Assembly: GCF_003201875.1 (NCBI RefSeq)
Contig: NZ_QJKD01000013.1
Span: forward strand, 124,001-188,000
Reading direction: 5' to 3'
From: Hungatella effluvii
GTDB taxonomy: Bacteria > Bacillota > Clostridia > Lachnospirales > Lachnospiraceae
Length of the DNA: 64,000 nt
The translations under genes were made by a program, and so were the position numbers. Shown here one piece after another: positions 43,587-52,751 of this stretch (within the stretch, counting starts at the first letter, position 1; every line of letters begins with the position of its first letter). The notes beneath the pieces were generated by a model. It searched no databases. It saw only the letters and a list, made by a program, of their open reading frames with translations, and was not told the origin of the DNA.

Positions 43587-44396
43587 TTATGACAGCATAA
43601 ATTTTTCGATGACATGAGCAACGCCGTCGTCGTTATTGGAAAGCGTCACGTAATCCGCCGCATTTTTCACGGGCAGGACCGCGTTCTCCATGGCCACGCC
43701 CAGACCGGCATACTGAATCATGGACAAATCGTTGTATCCGTCACCGCAGGCGATCATCTCGTCCTTCGTCATGTTAAGACGCGTAAGCAGCCGCTCTAAA
43801 GACGCCGCCTTATCGATTCCCTTGGGCAAAACCTCCAGAAAGTGGGGTTCCGAACGGTACACACTGTAATCACGCCCCAGCGCGGCCTTCACCTTTGGTT
43901 CCACGAGAGCCAGGTAATCCCCATCGTCGAGAAGCAGAAACTTTACCACCGGGAAATCCACGTACTGGTCGAAGTTTTCCACCCGCCGGACCTCCAGTTT
44001 ATTGATGTCGGACTCCTTTTTTACATAGATATCTCCGGGGTCCGGCGTAATGATGCAGTCCCCTTCGTATGTAAGGATGTTCACGCCGTGCTCTCTGGCC
44101 AGCGCAATGATCTTTTTATTCGATGTTACAGGAAGCTCCTTTGCAAACACGGTCTCCCCCGTCTTGCATTCGATAATCCGCCCTCCGTTGAAGGACAGGA
44201 TATAACCGCCATCCTCTGTGAGCCCCAGCTCCTTCGCCAGCGGCATCACCCCGTAGGTCGGCCGTCCGGAGGCCAGCACGATAGTTCCTCCCTGGCTTTT
44301 CAGCTTCATCAGCGCTTCCTTCGTCCTCGGTGTGATCACTTTATCCCGGTTTGTCAGTGTGCCATCCAGATCCAGCACGATCATTCGATATGCCAT
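43587..44396 (-). CDS. Cof-type HAD superfamily phosphatase
   Basis: A 269-residue HAD-IIB hydrolase. Motif I VLDLDGTLTN carries the nucleophile Asp, motif II is VLASGR, motif III Lys is in the KGIDKAASLERLL region, and motif IV is CGDGYNDLSMIQYAGLGVAM. Members dephosphorylate sugar phosphates, FMN or PLP. RBS AGGAGAAGG before the ATG at 44394-44396; the longer frame is rejected. Promoter at 44434-44462. Confidence 0.92.
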   Translation of the reverse strand: MAYRMIVLDLDGTLTNRDKVITPRTKEALMKLKSQGGTIVLASGRPTYGVMPLAKELGLTEDGGYILSFNGGRIIECKTGETVFAKELPVTSNKKIIALAREHGVNILTYEGDCIITPDPGDIYVKKESDINKLEVRRVENFDQYVDFPVVKFLLLDDGDYLALVEPKVKAALGRDYSVYRSEPHFLEVLPKGIDKAASLERLLTRLNMTKDEMIACGDGYNDLSMIQYAGLGVAMENAVLPVKNAADYVTLSNNDDGVAHVIEKFMLS

Positions 44397-44433
44397 AATT
44401 CCTTCTCCTGCTTTCGTAAAATTCTCCGTGAAA

Positions 44434-44462
44434 AGTATATCATACTTCGGGGTAAAATGCAA
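44434..44462 (-). promoter_or_regulatory. Promoter of the HAD phosphatase gene
   Basis: Minus-strand -35 TTGCAT (44457-44462) and -10 TATACT (44434-44439), 17-bp spacer. Confidence 0.7.
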
Positions 44463-44552
44463 AATTTAGAAATTCGACTCATAATCCGGGAACTGCAGCC
44501 TGTCACATTTCATACAATGTCACTATGAGAAACAACAAAAAAGGAGAATTCT

Positions 44553-45548
44553 ATGAAAAAAATCGTGAGCATCGTTCTCGCCGTATCCATGCTTGCCGTC
44601 TGCGTGACCGGCTGTAAAACGACCACAAGGAAACAGCTTAAGCCAGTGGTTCTGAATGAAGTCGCTCATTCTATCTTCTATGCTCCCCAGTATGCCGCCA
44701 TTGAACTGGGGTATTTTGAGGATGAAGGGCTCGACCTGACGCTGGTCAACGGAGCCGGCGCCGACAAGGTTATGACCGCTCTGATCTCCGGAGACGCCGA
44801 TATCGGCTTTATGGGCTCCGAGGCCAGCATCTACGTCTATCAGCAGGGTTCTGACGATTACGCCGTAAACTTCGCCCAGCTGACCCAGCGGGCCGGTAAC
44901 TTTCTGGTCGGCCGGGAAGCCCAGGATAACTTCGCCTGGGCCGATTTGAAGGGCAAGAAGGTGTTGGGCGGAAGAGCCGGCGGCATGCCGGAAATGGTAT
45001 TTGAATACATTTTGAAGAAGAACGGGATCGATCCCGCCGCAGATCTGACCATCGACCAGAGCATCAACTTCGGTTTAACCGCCGCCGCCTTCACCAGCAA
45101 CGACGCCGATTATACGGTTGAGTTTGAACCATTTGCTACCGGTCTGGAAAAAGAAGGCAGCGGCCACGTCATCGCCTCCCTCGGCGTCGATTCCGGATAC
45201 GTTCCCTATACTGCTTACAGCGTCAAGAAGAGCTATTTAGAGAAGAATCCTGACACAATCCAGAAATTCACCAATGCGATTCAGAAAGGCCTGGAATACG
45301 TAAACACCCATTCCGCCGAAGAAATCGCCAAAGTGATCCAGCCTCAGTTTAAAGAAACCGATGAGGATACCATCGCCACCATCGTTGGCCGCTATAAAGA
45401 TCAGGATACCTGGAAAGGCGATACCGTCTTCGAAAAAGACAGTTTCGAACTTCTGGAAAACATCCTGGAGGAAGCAGGCGAACTGAATGAGCGCGTTCCT
45501 TACGAAAAGCTGGTAACAACCGAATTCTCACAGGAAGCGGCAAAGTAA
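44553..45548 (+). CDS. Substrate-binding lipoprotein of the NMT1/SsuA type, orphan
   Basis: A 331-residue lipoprotein with lipobox VTGC (Cys21) and the NMT1/THI5-like fold: PQYAAIELGYFEDEGLDLTLV, ADKVMTALISGDADIGFMGSEASIYVYQ, then LKGKKVLGGRAGGMPEMVFEYILKKNGI. Such proteins bind sulfonates, nitrate, pyrimidine precursors or aromatic compounds. No ABC permease or ATPase gene is adjacent, and a terminator follows directly, so it must use a transporter encoded elsewhere. AAAGGAG lies 8 nt before the ATG. Confidence 0.9.
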   Translation: MKKIVSIVLAVSMLAVCVTGCKTTTRKQLKPVVLNEVAHSIFYAPQYAAIELGYFEDEGLDLTLVNGAGADKVMTALISGDADIGFMGSEASIYVYQQGSDDYAVNFAQLTQRAGNFLVGREAQDNFAWADLKGKKVLGGRAGGMPEMVFEYILKKNGIDPAADLTIDQSINFGLTAAAFTSNDADYTVEFEPFATGLEKEGSGHVIASLGVDSGYVPYTAYSVKKSYLEKNPDTIQKFTNAIQKGLEYVNTHSAEEIAKVIQPQFKETDEDTIATIVGRYKDQDTWKGDTVFEKDSFELLENILEEAGELNERVPYEKLVTTEFSQEAAK

Positions 45549-45570
45549 AACCGAATGCCCACACATAACA

Positions 45571-45620
45571 AACAGATCCCGTTTCCGCTCTTCACCGTCG
45601 GAACCGGGATCTGTTCTTTT
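45571..45620 (+). terminator. Terminator of the orphan binding-protein gene
   Basis: An imperfect 17-bp stem (45571-45587 with 45599-45615, one mismatch) followed by CTTTTCAC. Confidence 0.8.
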
Positions 45621-45706
45621 CACAGTCTTATTTATCTTTTCACACCTTATTTTTCTTTTCGCATGTTTTCTCTTTTCCCATATCTCTTTTTTCATACATC
45701 GCCGTA

Positions 45707-46180
45707 TCAGTCAAATACCACCATGCATTTCAGAGTCTCCTCTGCATCAATCACATAGATCACTTCATTCTCCCAGGCGTATGCCGCTTTGATCTTCAGG
45801 ATCTCACCGATCCGGTCCGGCGTGTCTCCGGTCAGCCGCGTGTCTGCCGGTACCCTCAAGATCTCCGGTTCCTCCCTCACCAGGAAGCCGCACTGCAGGG
45901 CCCCCGTCTCCGTGATTATGACTACCGGCTGGTCTCCGTACCCGCTCTCTTTTGTTCCTGTCATCCGACTTAAAGAAGCGGCGGTAATAATCGTCCCTTT
46001 CCAGTTGCACAGCCCTTCAAAGTAGTCCGGCACACAGGGTACCGGAGTAATCCGGCTGTCCCATATGATTTCCCGGATATGGGGAAGTTCAAATCCGTAG
46101 ACTGCATCCGTCATGCGGACACACAGAAACTCCAGTTCCTCTCTGCCTTCCTTCTCTTTCGCCTGATCCAAGTCATTCAT
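45707..46180 (-). CDS. cheW: Chemotaxis coupling protein CheW
   Basis: A 157-residue CheW-domain protein linking receptors to CheA. ELEFLCVRMTDAVYGFELPHIREIIW, PVPCVPDYFEGLCNWKGTIITAA and EILRVPADTR follow the family order. The ATG at 46178-46180 has GGGAGG upstream and overlaps the CheA stop; the in-frame GTG four codons earlier has no usable RBS. It is the last gene of the 15-gene chemosensory operon. Its position directly after cheA suggests it is the principal CheW. Confidence 0.9.
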   Translation of the reverse strand: MNDLDQAKEKEGREELEFLCVRMTDAVYGFELPHIREIIWDSRITPVPCVPDYFEGLCNWKGTIITAASLSRMTGTKESGYGDQPVVIITETGALQCGFLVREEPEILRVPADTRLTGDTPDRIGEILKIKAAYAWENEVIYVIDAEETLKCMVVFD

Positions 46181-48128
46181 GGGTCTTTCCACCTCCCGTA
46201 TTCCGCGCCAGGTCTTCGATATCCAGCTGGAGGCAGATGGTTCCGTCCCCCAGCAGGCTGCACCCGGAGATTCCCGTATACTTCTTAAAATGCTTTCCTA
46301 AAATGGCCGGAAGCGATTTCTCCACAAGACTGCCCTGATCTGCCACCCGGTCCGCCACGATACAGAGCTCTCTCGTACTGCCCTTGACATACGCCATGAT
46401 TTCCGAACCGCTCCTGGGTGTTCCCGGAATATGGTAGAACTTCCGCAGGGAAATGACGGGAATATACCGCCCCTCCCTGATCCAGAACTCTCTTCCTTCC
46501 TGCATCACCATTCCCGGCCCCTGCGGCTGGTAAGTGACAAACTGAACCACCTGGTGTGCCGGAACCGCGAAGAACCGGTCCCCGGTCTGAAAACGGATGC
46601 TCTCAATGATCGTAAGCGTCAGAGGCAGATGCATGATGAAATTGCTGCCTTCCCCCCTGGTGCTCTCCAAATGAAGGTGCCCGCCGAACGCCTCCACCAT
46701 CTGACGAACCACATCGAGTCCCACGCCTCTTCCCGAGTACTCGTTAGCCGCCTCCCGCGTCGAAAAGCCGGGCAGAAGGCAGAACTCTAAGATCTCCGGC
46801 TCGGAATACTCCGATTCCGGCCTCACGAACAGATTCTTTTCTCTACCCTTTTTACGGACCTGTTCCAAATCGATGCCGCATCCGTCGTCGCTGACACTGA
46901 CCACGATCTCACCGCCAACATTGGCAAACAGCAGTGTCACCGAGCCCGCCCGCGGCTTTCCCGCCTTCTCCCGCTCTTCCGGCTGCTCGATTCCATGGTC
47001 AATGGCGTTGCGGATCAGATGGAGGAGAGGATCCAGAATGCCATCCGCGATCTTCTTATCCACCTCCACGTTCTGCCCCTGGACGTGGAAGGACACCTCT
47101 TTCTTTTCCTTCTTGCAGATGTCGCGGACGATCCTGCCTAACTGGGGCACCACATTGGAAAACGGCACCATCCGAATCGATATGACCAGTTCCTCCAGCT
47201 CCTTTAAAAAACGGCCCACCTGATGGTTCCTGCCGTCCTCCACGCTCCCTTTCGAGGCTTCCAGCCAGGAAGACGCCGCGATAATCAGTTCTCCCGTCAG
47301 ATTCTGAAGCTCATCCAGCTTTTCCACCCGGACATTGATGAAATCAGTGCCGTTCTGCACAGAAGTCTCGGCTTCGGTCTCCGGTTCTTTTGCCGTCTGA
47401 CCTTCTACCGCCTGTCCCTCCGCCGTCCCGGACAGCTTCGGCATCTCCGCCAGCTCCGTACAGGACTCCACAAACAGCGCGCTCTTAAGCGTCTGTAAGA
47501 CAGTTCCCGGGTCTTCCGACGTAAATCTGATATAAAAACCATTATCATGAATATATTCCGTTGTAGAGGAATCCGTCTCCACATTTTCGGGATATGTCTT
47601 TAAATCCGCACATAAATCCCGAATCTGGCGTACCGCCATGTAGGCCCGGACATTCTCCATCCGGCAGTCTTTTTCAAATTTCAGACGGACGGTAATCTTC
47701 TTTTTTTCTTTTACCTTCTGTACGAGAACCTCTATTTTATCCCAGAACCGGTCCACCGGTTCCGGCTCGAAGCTTTCGAATTTCATTCGTTTCAGTTCTT
47801 CCCGGATGAAATCAGTGGCTTCGAAGATTAAATCAAATGTCTCCTGTTCATAACCGGAAAGCCTGGAAGGGTCTTCCCGAAACACCACAAACAAGTCTTC
47901 CAGGCGGTGGGTCAGAGTGGACAATCCGGTCAGCCCCATCATGGCGGAAGAACTCTTTATGGTGTGCATCACACGAAAGATGCCGTTGATACTCTCTTTG
48001 GAGAATACCATCTCCTGCTCCGCCGAGAGCAGAATGGCATCCGACTGGTCCAGAAGCTGGTTGGTCTCCAGTAAGTAAATCTCCAGCATCTCGCCCGTGT
48101 CCTCATCAAAAAAGCCCATACCCATCAC
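46173..48128 (-). CDS. cheA: Chemotaxis histidine kinase CheA
   Basis: A 651-residue CheA: P1 with phosphorylated His55 (IFRVMHTIKSSSAMMG), a P2-like segment (about 140-225), P3 dimerisation helices, P4 ATPase with HLIRNAIDHGIE (N-box) and VSDDGCGID (G1), YSGRGVGLDVVRQ (G2), then the P5 CheW-like domain. GTG or ATG start at 48125-48128 overlaps the preceding REC-GGDEF stop. It phosphorylates the operon's CheY, CheB-independent regulators and possibly the REC-GGDEF protein. Confidence 0.95.
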   Translation of the reverse strand: MMGMGFFDEDTGEMLEIYLLETNQLLDQSDAILLSAEQEMVFSKESINGIFRVMHTIKSSSAMMGLTGLSTLTHRLEDLFVVFREDPSRLSGYEQETFDLIFEATDFIREELKRMKFESFEPEPVDRFWDKIEVLVQKVKEKKKITVRLKFEKDCRMENVRAYMAVRQIRDLCADLKTYPENVETDSSTTEYIHDNGFYIRFTSEDPGTVLQTLKSALFVESCTELAEMPKLSGTAEGQAVEGQTAKEPETEAETSVQNGTDFINVRVEKLDELQNLTGELIIAASSWLEASKGSVEDGRNHQVGRFLKELEELVISIRMVPFSNVVPQLGRIVRDICKKEKKEVSFHVQGQNVEVDKKIADGILDPLLHLIRNAIDHGIEQPEEREKAGKPRAGSVTLLFANVGGEIVVSVSDDGCGIDLEQVRKKGREKNLFVRPESEYSEPEILEFCLLPGFSTREAANEYSGRGVGLDVVRQMVEAFGGHLHLESTRGEGSNFIMHLPLTLTIIESIRFQTGDRFFAVPAHQVVQFVTYQPQGPGMVMQEGREFWIREGRYIPVISLRKFYHIPGTPRSGSEIMAYVKGSTRELCIVADRVADQGSLVEKSLPAILGKHFKKYTGISGCSLLGDGTICLQLDIEDLARNTGGGKTHE

Positions 48129-49063
48129 ACTCCCGACTCTTCCTCATAACCATACCAGACAGTACGGTTTTTTCCCGTTTTCTTTCCGCGGTAAAGCGCC
48201 ATATCCGCGTGCGTCATGTTCATCTTAAAGCTCTGTTCCTTATCGTAAAGGCTGATCCCCAGCGTCACAGTGCAGTAAAACGTGGTATTGCCCTGAAGAA
48301 AAGGAAACGCCTGAATCTCTTTTCTGATCTCTTCGCAGACTTCATAACACTCCTGTTTTGTGACTGCCATCAGAATAATCAGGAATTCCTCTCCGCCCCA
48401 ACGAACCACCTTATGGCGGCGGCAGACGCTTTCCATAATATTGGCAATACAGACGAGAACCATGTCTCCCGCGTCGTGCCCGTAGCAGTCGTTTACGTGT
48501 TTGAAATCGTCCACGTCGATCATGACCAGCGCATCCTGGCGATTCGGTTCCATCAAATCCTGGGCCAGCTTCTCCACCACAAACCGCCGGTTGTAAAGAC
48601 CGGTCAGCTCGTCCCGGTAGGCCACGCGGTTTAATATCTGCATATTGGCCTTCAGCGTCTCATTTAAGATCTTCAGCTCGTCTCTTTCCCGCTTGTCCTC
48701 AAGATGCGCCTTCACCCTGGATTTCAGTTCTTCCGGCCGGAACGGTTTTTTAATATAGTCACAGGCGCCCAGTTCAAATCCCCGGATCACATCCTGCTCG
48801 CTGTCTTTGGAGGTGATAAAGATTACTGGAGCGTGATTTTTATCTTTTTCTTTTATCTTTTCAAACAGTTCATACCCCTCCATATCAGGCAAAATGACAT
48901 CCAGGAGAATCAGATCAGGATCCACTTCCTCCAGTAACTCCAGAGTCTCCTTCGCTGAATGGGATTTATAAACCGTATATTCCTCATTTTTTAAAACCTT
49001 TTCTATCTGCTGGCATATCAGCAGGCTGTCATCGACCGCCAGTATCTTCTGTCTGCCTGTCAT
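48125..49063 (-). CDS. Response regulator with diguanylate cyclase (REC-GGDEF)
   Basis: A 312-residue protein: receiver domain with phosphoacceptor Asp55 (LILLDVILPD), acidic pair AVDDS and conserved Lys in IKKPF, a helical linker, and a GGDEF domain with intact active site RWGGEEF (223-227) making c-di-GMP. The inhibitory RxxD site is absent (Arg and Asp replaced), so product inhibition is unlikely. AAGGAG lies 8 nt before the ATG at 49061-49063. As it is next to cheA, phosphorylation by CheA is the natural inference, tying chemosensing to c-di-GMP. Confidence 0.93.
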   Translation of the reverse strand: MTGRQKILAVDDSLLICQQIEKVLKNEEYTVYKSHSAKETLELLEEVDPDLILLDVILPDMEGYELFEKIKEKDKNHAPVIFITSKDSEQDVIRGFELGACDYIKKPFRPEELKSRVKAHLEDKRERDELKILNETLKANMQILNRVAYRDELTGLYNRRFVVEKLAQDLMEPNRQDALVMIDVDDFKHVNDCYGHDAGDMVLVCIANIMESVCRRHKVVRWGGEEFLIILMAVTKQECYEVCEEIRKEIQAFPFLQGNTTFYCTVTLGISLYDKEQSFKMNMTHADMALYRGKKTGKNRTVWYGYEEESGV

Positions 49064-49095
49064 GCTTTTTCTCCTTCCAACCGCCATGTTCTACC

Positions 49096-49578
49096 CTATA
49101 TAATCGTAATGCCTGCACTCATTGACTTGACTGTCAGGCTTCCATCCGCCGAATCAAATGTGATCGTCCTGCCGTAGTTCTTACCGGTATCCTCCGCCGT
49201 CACACTCACCTTCAGCGCCCCTAAAACAGCTTTTACTGCCTTTACATTGCGTTCTCCTATGCTTCCGAAGGCTTCGTATTTGGAGAACATCCCCGCGCCT
49301 CCCGCCAGCTTTGCCGTGATAAAGCGGCGGTTCGCCCCCTGGCGCTCCATCTCTTTTATGAGCTCCTCACAGCCCTTATCCGCGAATTTGTAGGGATTTT
49401 CCTGAGAAAGGCTCAGTCCTGCATCCGGAAGCATAATATGTGCCATTCCCGCAATACGGTGTTTCTCATCGTATAAGCAGACTCCCACACAGGAACCAAG
49501 CGCATAAGTAATGAGTTTTTCCGGCCGGGAAACTACTTTTCCCTGCGCAATTCCCACCACTACAGGATTATCCTTCAT
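49096..49578 (-). CDS. cheD: Chemoreceptor glutamine deamidase CheD (first copy)
   Basis: A 160-residue CheD. The catalytic triad is intact: Thr24 and Cys30 (ITYALGSCVGVCLYD) and His47 (GMAHIMLP). It deamidates receptor glutamines and binds CheC. The start at 49576-49578 overlaps the CheC1 gene by 11 nt and has GAGGA directly upstream; the longer frame runs through cheC and is rejected. Confidence 0.94.
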   Translation of the reverse strand: MKDNPVVVGIAQGKVVSRPEKLITYALGSCVGVCLYDEKHRIAGMAHIMLPDAGLSLSQENPYKFADKGCEELIKEMERQGANRRFITAKLAGGAGMFSKYEAFGSIGERNVKAVKAVLGALKVSVTAEDTGKNYGRTITFDSADGSLTVKSMSAGITII

Positions 49579-50191
49579 ATTCCTCACCCAAAGCCTTGAA
49601 AATCCGCTCCAGAGAGTGAATCTCCGGAAGGAACAGAATATGGCTGACCACTTCCTGATCGTCAAAATGGTATTTATCCTCGATCAGAAGCAGTTCATCA
49701 CTCAGTCTCGCAAAGTGAATCATCGGAACGCTTAATATGGCTCCGGTCATATCAATACAGATATCCGGAACGGAAACGTGAACCCTTAAATCCATCATCA
49801 CTGTCATCGCGTTAATATAGGAACAGCACATGATATTGCCAATCTCACAGACCGCGGAAAGACTCATATCATCCAGGTTCCTGACATCCTCGATCTCTGT
49901 TCCCAGCAGCTTGCCAAGCATGGCCTGGGCGAACTTCGTGCTGATCAGGAACATAAACATGCCGTTCAAATCGCCTGAGAGCTCCAGGAGCACTCCCAGC
50001 TTGATTTCCTCCGGACCGCCCAGCATGGCGGGTACTTCCTCGAATTCCATAATTTTCACATTAGGATGATCGATCTCGATCCTGTGATTAATCATGCTGG
50101 AGAGCGCAGTGACCGCGTTTCCCGTTCCGATATTACCGATTTCCATTAAAACATCTCTTGCACTCTCATTGATATCCGAATACTTATTCAT
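49568..50191 (-). CDS. cheC: CheY-P phosphatase CheC (first copy)
   Basis: A 207-residue CheC with both phosphatase motifs intact: MEIGNIGTGNAVTALS near the N-terminus and CEIGNIMCCSYINAM in the middle. It dephosphorylates CheY-P and is stimulated by CheD. RBS GGAGG 7 nt before the ATG at 50189-50191. It overlaps cheD at its 3' end, the typical CheC-CheD pair of Firmicutes. Confidence 0.94.
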   Translation of the reverse strand: MNKYSDINESARDVLMEIGNIGTGNAVTALSSMINHRIEIDHPNVKIMEFEEVPAMLGGPEEIKLGVLLELSGDLNGMFMFLISTKFAQAMLGKLLGTEIEDVRNLDDMSLSAVCEIGNIMCCSYINAMTVMMDLRVHVSVPDICIDMTGAILSVPMIHFARLSDELLLIEDKYHFDDQEVVSHILFLPEIHSLERIFKALGEEYEG

Positions 50192-50192
50192 C

Positions 50193-50573
50193 TCATACCT
50201 CCGCAGACGATGGAAACGCCCGGTTAAGGGCCTGGACGATCTGCTCCGCCTTAAACGGCTTGACAATAAAGTCCCTGGCTCCGCAGTCTACGGCTTCCTT
50301 CATCATGGAATCCTGGCCGATTGCGGAACACATAATCACGAAGGCGTTCTCGTCGGTCTCTTTCATCTGTTTTAATGCTTCAATTCCGTTAATGCCAGGC
50401 ATGGAAATATCCAGAAGCACCAGTCCCGGCCTTATTTTTTTGTACAGCGCAACCGCCTCTTCTCCGTCGGCCGCCTCATATACCTCGTAATCCCCGGATC
50501 CGGCTATAATACGTTTCTGCATGGAACGCATAAACACGGCATCATCTACAATCAGCACTTTCTTCTCACTCAT
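50193..50573 (-). CDS. cheY: Chemotaxis response regulator CheY (first copy)
   Basis: A 126-residue stand-alone receiver: Asp10-Asp11, phosphoacceptor Asp55 (LVLLDISMPG), Ser in MCSAIG and Lys in VKPFKAEQ. Its ATG overlaps the MCP stop (ATGA). It pairs with the adjacent CheC1-CheD1 genes. Confidence 0.93.
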   Translation of the reverse strand: MSEKKVLIVDDAVFMRSMQKRIIAGSGDYEVYEAADGEEAVALYKKIRPGLVLLDISMPGINGIEALKQMKETDENAFVIMCSAIGQDSMMKEAVDCGARDFIVKPFKAEQIVQALNRAFPSSAEV

Positions 50574-52243
50574 GACAGCTCAAATTCCTCCACTAATTTT
50601 TTCAATACCTGTGCCTGCGCCGACAGTTCTTCGCTGGAAGCAGCGCTCTCCTCCGCCGTAGCGGAATTTCCCTGTACAATCTCAGACACCATTTCCATGC
50701 TCTGCCTGATCTGGATAATGGAATCGGCCTGGCGCACAGAGGCCCCGGAGATTCGATCCACCATGGTACCGATCACTTCCGTACCCTTCACCACCAGGTC
50801 CAGCGCTCTGGCCGTCTTATCCGCAGCCTCGGTGCCGCCGTCCACTTTTTCCGTAGTTTGTGCCGCCAGCCGGGCCATCATCCCGGAGGCTTCCCTCGTC
50901 TTCGCCGCAAGGTGACGCACCTCGGACGCTACTACAGAAAATCCCCGTCCCGCTTCTCCGGCTCTTGCCGCCTCTACCGAAGCGTTCAGCGCCAGAATGT
51001 TCGTCTGGAACGCGATATCCTCAATCTCCTTTACGATGCCTCCGATTGCGCTGGAATTCTCCCGGATTTCAAGGATCGCCTGAACCATGGCCTTCATCTC
51101 GTCACTGCTTCTGGTGACCAGTCTGCTTACCTCGTCCACCTTTTTGCTGGTCATCACGGCATCATTGGCGTTGCTCTTAACGCTGTCCGATATCTCGTTG
51201 ATATTGGCCGCCAGTTCCTCCATGGAGCCTGCCTGCTCCGTGGCTCCCTGGGAAAGGATCTGGGCGCCGTTTGCAACCTGCTCGGAGCCTCCGGCTACCT
51301 GATCTGCCGTACAGGCAATCTGCATGATCGCACGGTTTAAAAGTCCTGTTATCTGCTCCATCGCATCACCCAGTGCGACGAAATCGCCTTTAAACGCAGT
51401 TTCCGGATGGTAGTTCAGTTTTCCGTTTCCAACCGCCAAAAGCCCCGCTTCCACTGCGGACACATAATCGTTTAAGGCACTTATGGTCTCGCGGAAGCTG
51501 TCCGCCAATTCTCCCAATTCATCCTCTGACTGGTATTTCAGCCGAACTTGTAACTTCCCTTCCGCCAAATTCTTTGCAGCCTCCCGGACCTCGCTGACGG
51601 GTTCTGTAATTTCCTTAGTAATATATAGACACAGGGCCACGGTTATCATCAGAATGAGGATCGATAACACCAGGATTACCGCTGTCATTTGCTTCCTTAC
51701 CTCATGCCCTCTGTCAAGGTATTTCTCCGCATTAACTTTGGAATAAGCGGTAATCTCTTCCAGGCATTCCCTCGTCTTCTCCGCTTTTGGCTCGTAGTCA
51801 CTGCCGTATAAAGAAATCGCTTCCTCGTCGTTACCGTTTTTCAATGCCTCAATAACGGCTTCCCTGGGCTGTTTCTGATCTTTTAAAGCTTCCCGCAGCT
51901 GGTTCACCAGATCGTTATCCGGCATCTGTTCTTTCAGCATGGTTAAATTCGTATCCATATCGCCGAGGATCTCATCGATCTCATCCAGCTGTACCTGCCG
52001 GTCCACATTCACCCCCTCTGTGGCAATACTCAGGACCGTACGGCCAATTCGCTGCACGGATGCCCTTAGGTTTCCCGCCGTATAAGACGCAGTGAACGCC
52101 TTATTGTAAAAGACATCCAGTGATTTTGATACATTGTATACTCCAAACAGAGAGACGATCACGGTTATGATATAAAAAATGATAATGATACCATAAGAAA
52201 CCATGAGCTTCTTTCCTATTTTCATATTCTTCATTTTCCTCAT
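50570..52243 (-). CDS. Methyl-accepting chemotaxis protein
   Basis: A 557-residue transmembrane receptor: helix 1 (about 11-32), a helical four-helix-bundle type sensor domain (about 33-195), helix 2 (about 200-222), a HAMP domain (YITKEITEPVSEVREAAKN) and the cytoplasmic signalling hairpin with IEDIAFQTNILALNASVEAARAGEAGRGF. It is the only receptor encoded in the operon. GGAAGGA lies about 8 nt before the ATG at 52241-52243; another ATG eight codons earlier adjoins the CheD2 stop and is less well supported. Ligand unknown. Confidence 0.92.
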   Translation of the reverse strand: MRKMKNMKIGKKLMVSYGIIIIFYIITVIVSLFGVYNVSKSLDVFYNKAFTASYTAGNLRASVQRIGRTVLSIATEGVNVDRQVQLDEIDEILGDMDTNLTMLKEQMPDNDLVNQLREALKDQKQPREAVIEALKNGNDEEAISLYGSDYEPKAEKTRECLEEITAYSKVNAEKYLDRGHEVRKQMTAVILVLSILILMITVALCLYITKEITEPVSEVREAAKNLAEGKLQVRLKYQSEDELGELADSFRETISALNDYVSAVEAGLLAVGNGKLNYHPETAFKGDFVALGDAMEQITGLLNRAIMQIACTADQVAGGSEQVANGAQILSQGATEQAGSMEELAANINEISDSVKSNANDAVMTSKKVDEVSRLVTRSSDEMKAMVQAILEIRENSSAIGGIVKEIEDIAFQTNILALNASVEAARAGEAGRGFSVVASEVRHLAAKTREASGMMARLAAQTTEKVDGGTEAADKTARALDLVVKGTEVIGTMVDRISGASVRQADSIIQIRQSMEMVSEIVQGNSATAEESAASSEELSAQAQVLKKLVEEFELS

Positions 52244-52268
52244 CAGTTCTTTCCTTCCGTCTGTCATT

Positions 52269-52751
52269 CTAGATCCAGTATATGGAACGGTTTACCGTTT
52301 CAATCTCAAGCCTTCCGCTGCCGGCCATAAAGCGAACGCTCCGTCCATAATTTTCACCTGTGTCCTCCGAGACAATCGCCAGGTCCAGTTCCTGCAGCGT
52401 CTTTCTCGCACAGCTGACATTCTCCCTGCCAATATCCGGCTGCCCCGCCTGTCCGGCAAAGCAGAAAATCTTTGCCCCTCCGACCAGCTTTACCCGAATC
52501 CGTTCCGGTACCGCTCCGGCTTCCTTCATGGCCTCAAACAGCGCCCGGGCCGCCGTGTCCACATACCGCAGACCATTTTTCCCATTGCCTTCCCTCCGTA
52601 TATCCGGAAGCAGAGTGTGTACCAATCCTCCGATACCTCCCTCTTCATCATACATACAGACGGCTAGACTCGATCCCAGCGCCATGGTGATGAGAACCGT
52701 TTCCCCTTTCGCTACCGCCATCTGATCTGGTTTTATCACGATCTGGCTCAT
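52269..52751 (-). CDS. CheD-like protein with Ser replacing the catalytic Cys (second copy)
   Basis: A 160-residue CheD homologue. Thr22 and His45 (GGLVHTLLP) of the triad are kept, but the motif reads ALGSSLAVCMYD instead of ALGSC, so the nucleophile is Ser28. The nearby Cys32 aligns with the noncatalytic Cys of the first copy. Deamidase activity is probably lost or much altered, leaving CheC binding as a possible role. Its ATG overlaps the CheC2 stop (ATGA). The rest of the domain, including the EDTGENYGRSVRF end, is well preserved, so the gene is not decaying. Confidence 0.88.
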   Translation of the reverse strand: MSQIVIKPDQMAVAKGETVLITMALGSSLAVCMYDEEGGIGGLVHTLLPDIRREGNGKNGLRYVDTAARALFEAMKEAGAVPERIRVKLVGGAKIFCFAGQAGQPDIGRENVSCARKTLQELDLAIVSEDTGENYGRSVRFMAGSGRLEIETVNRSIYWI

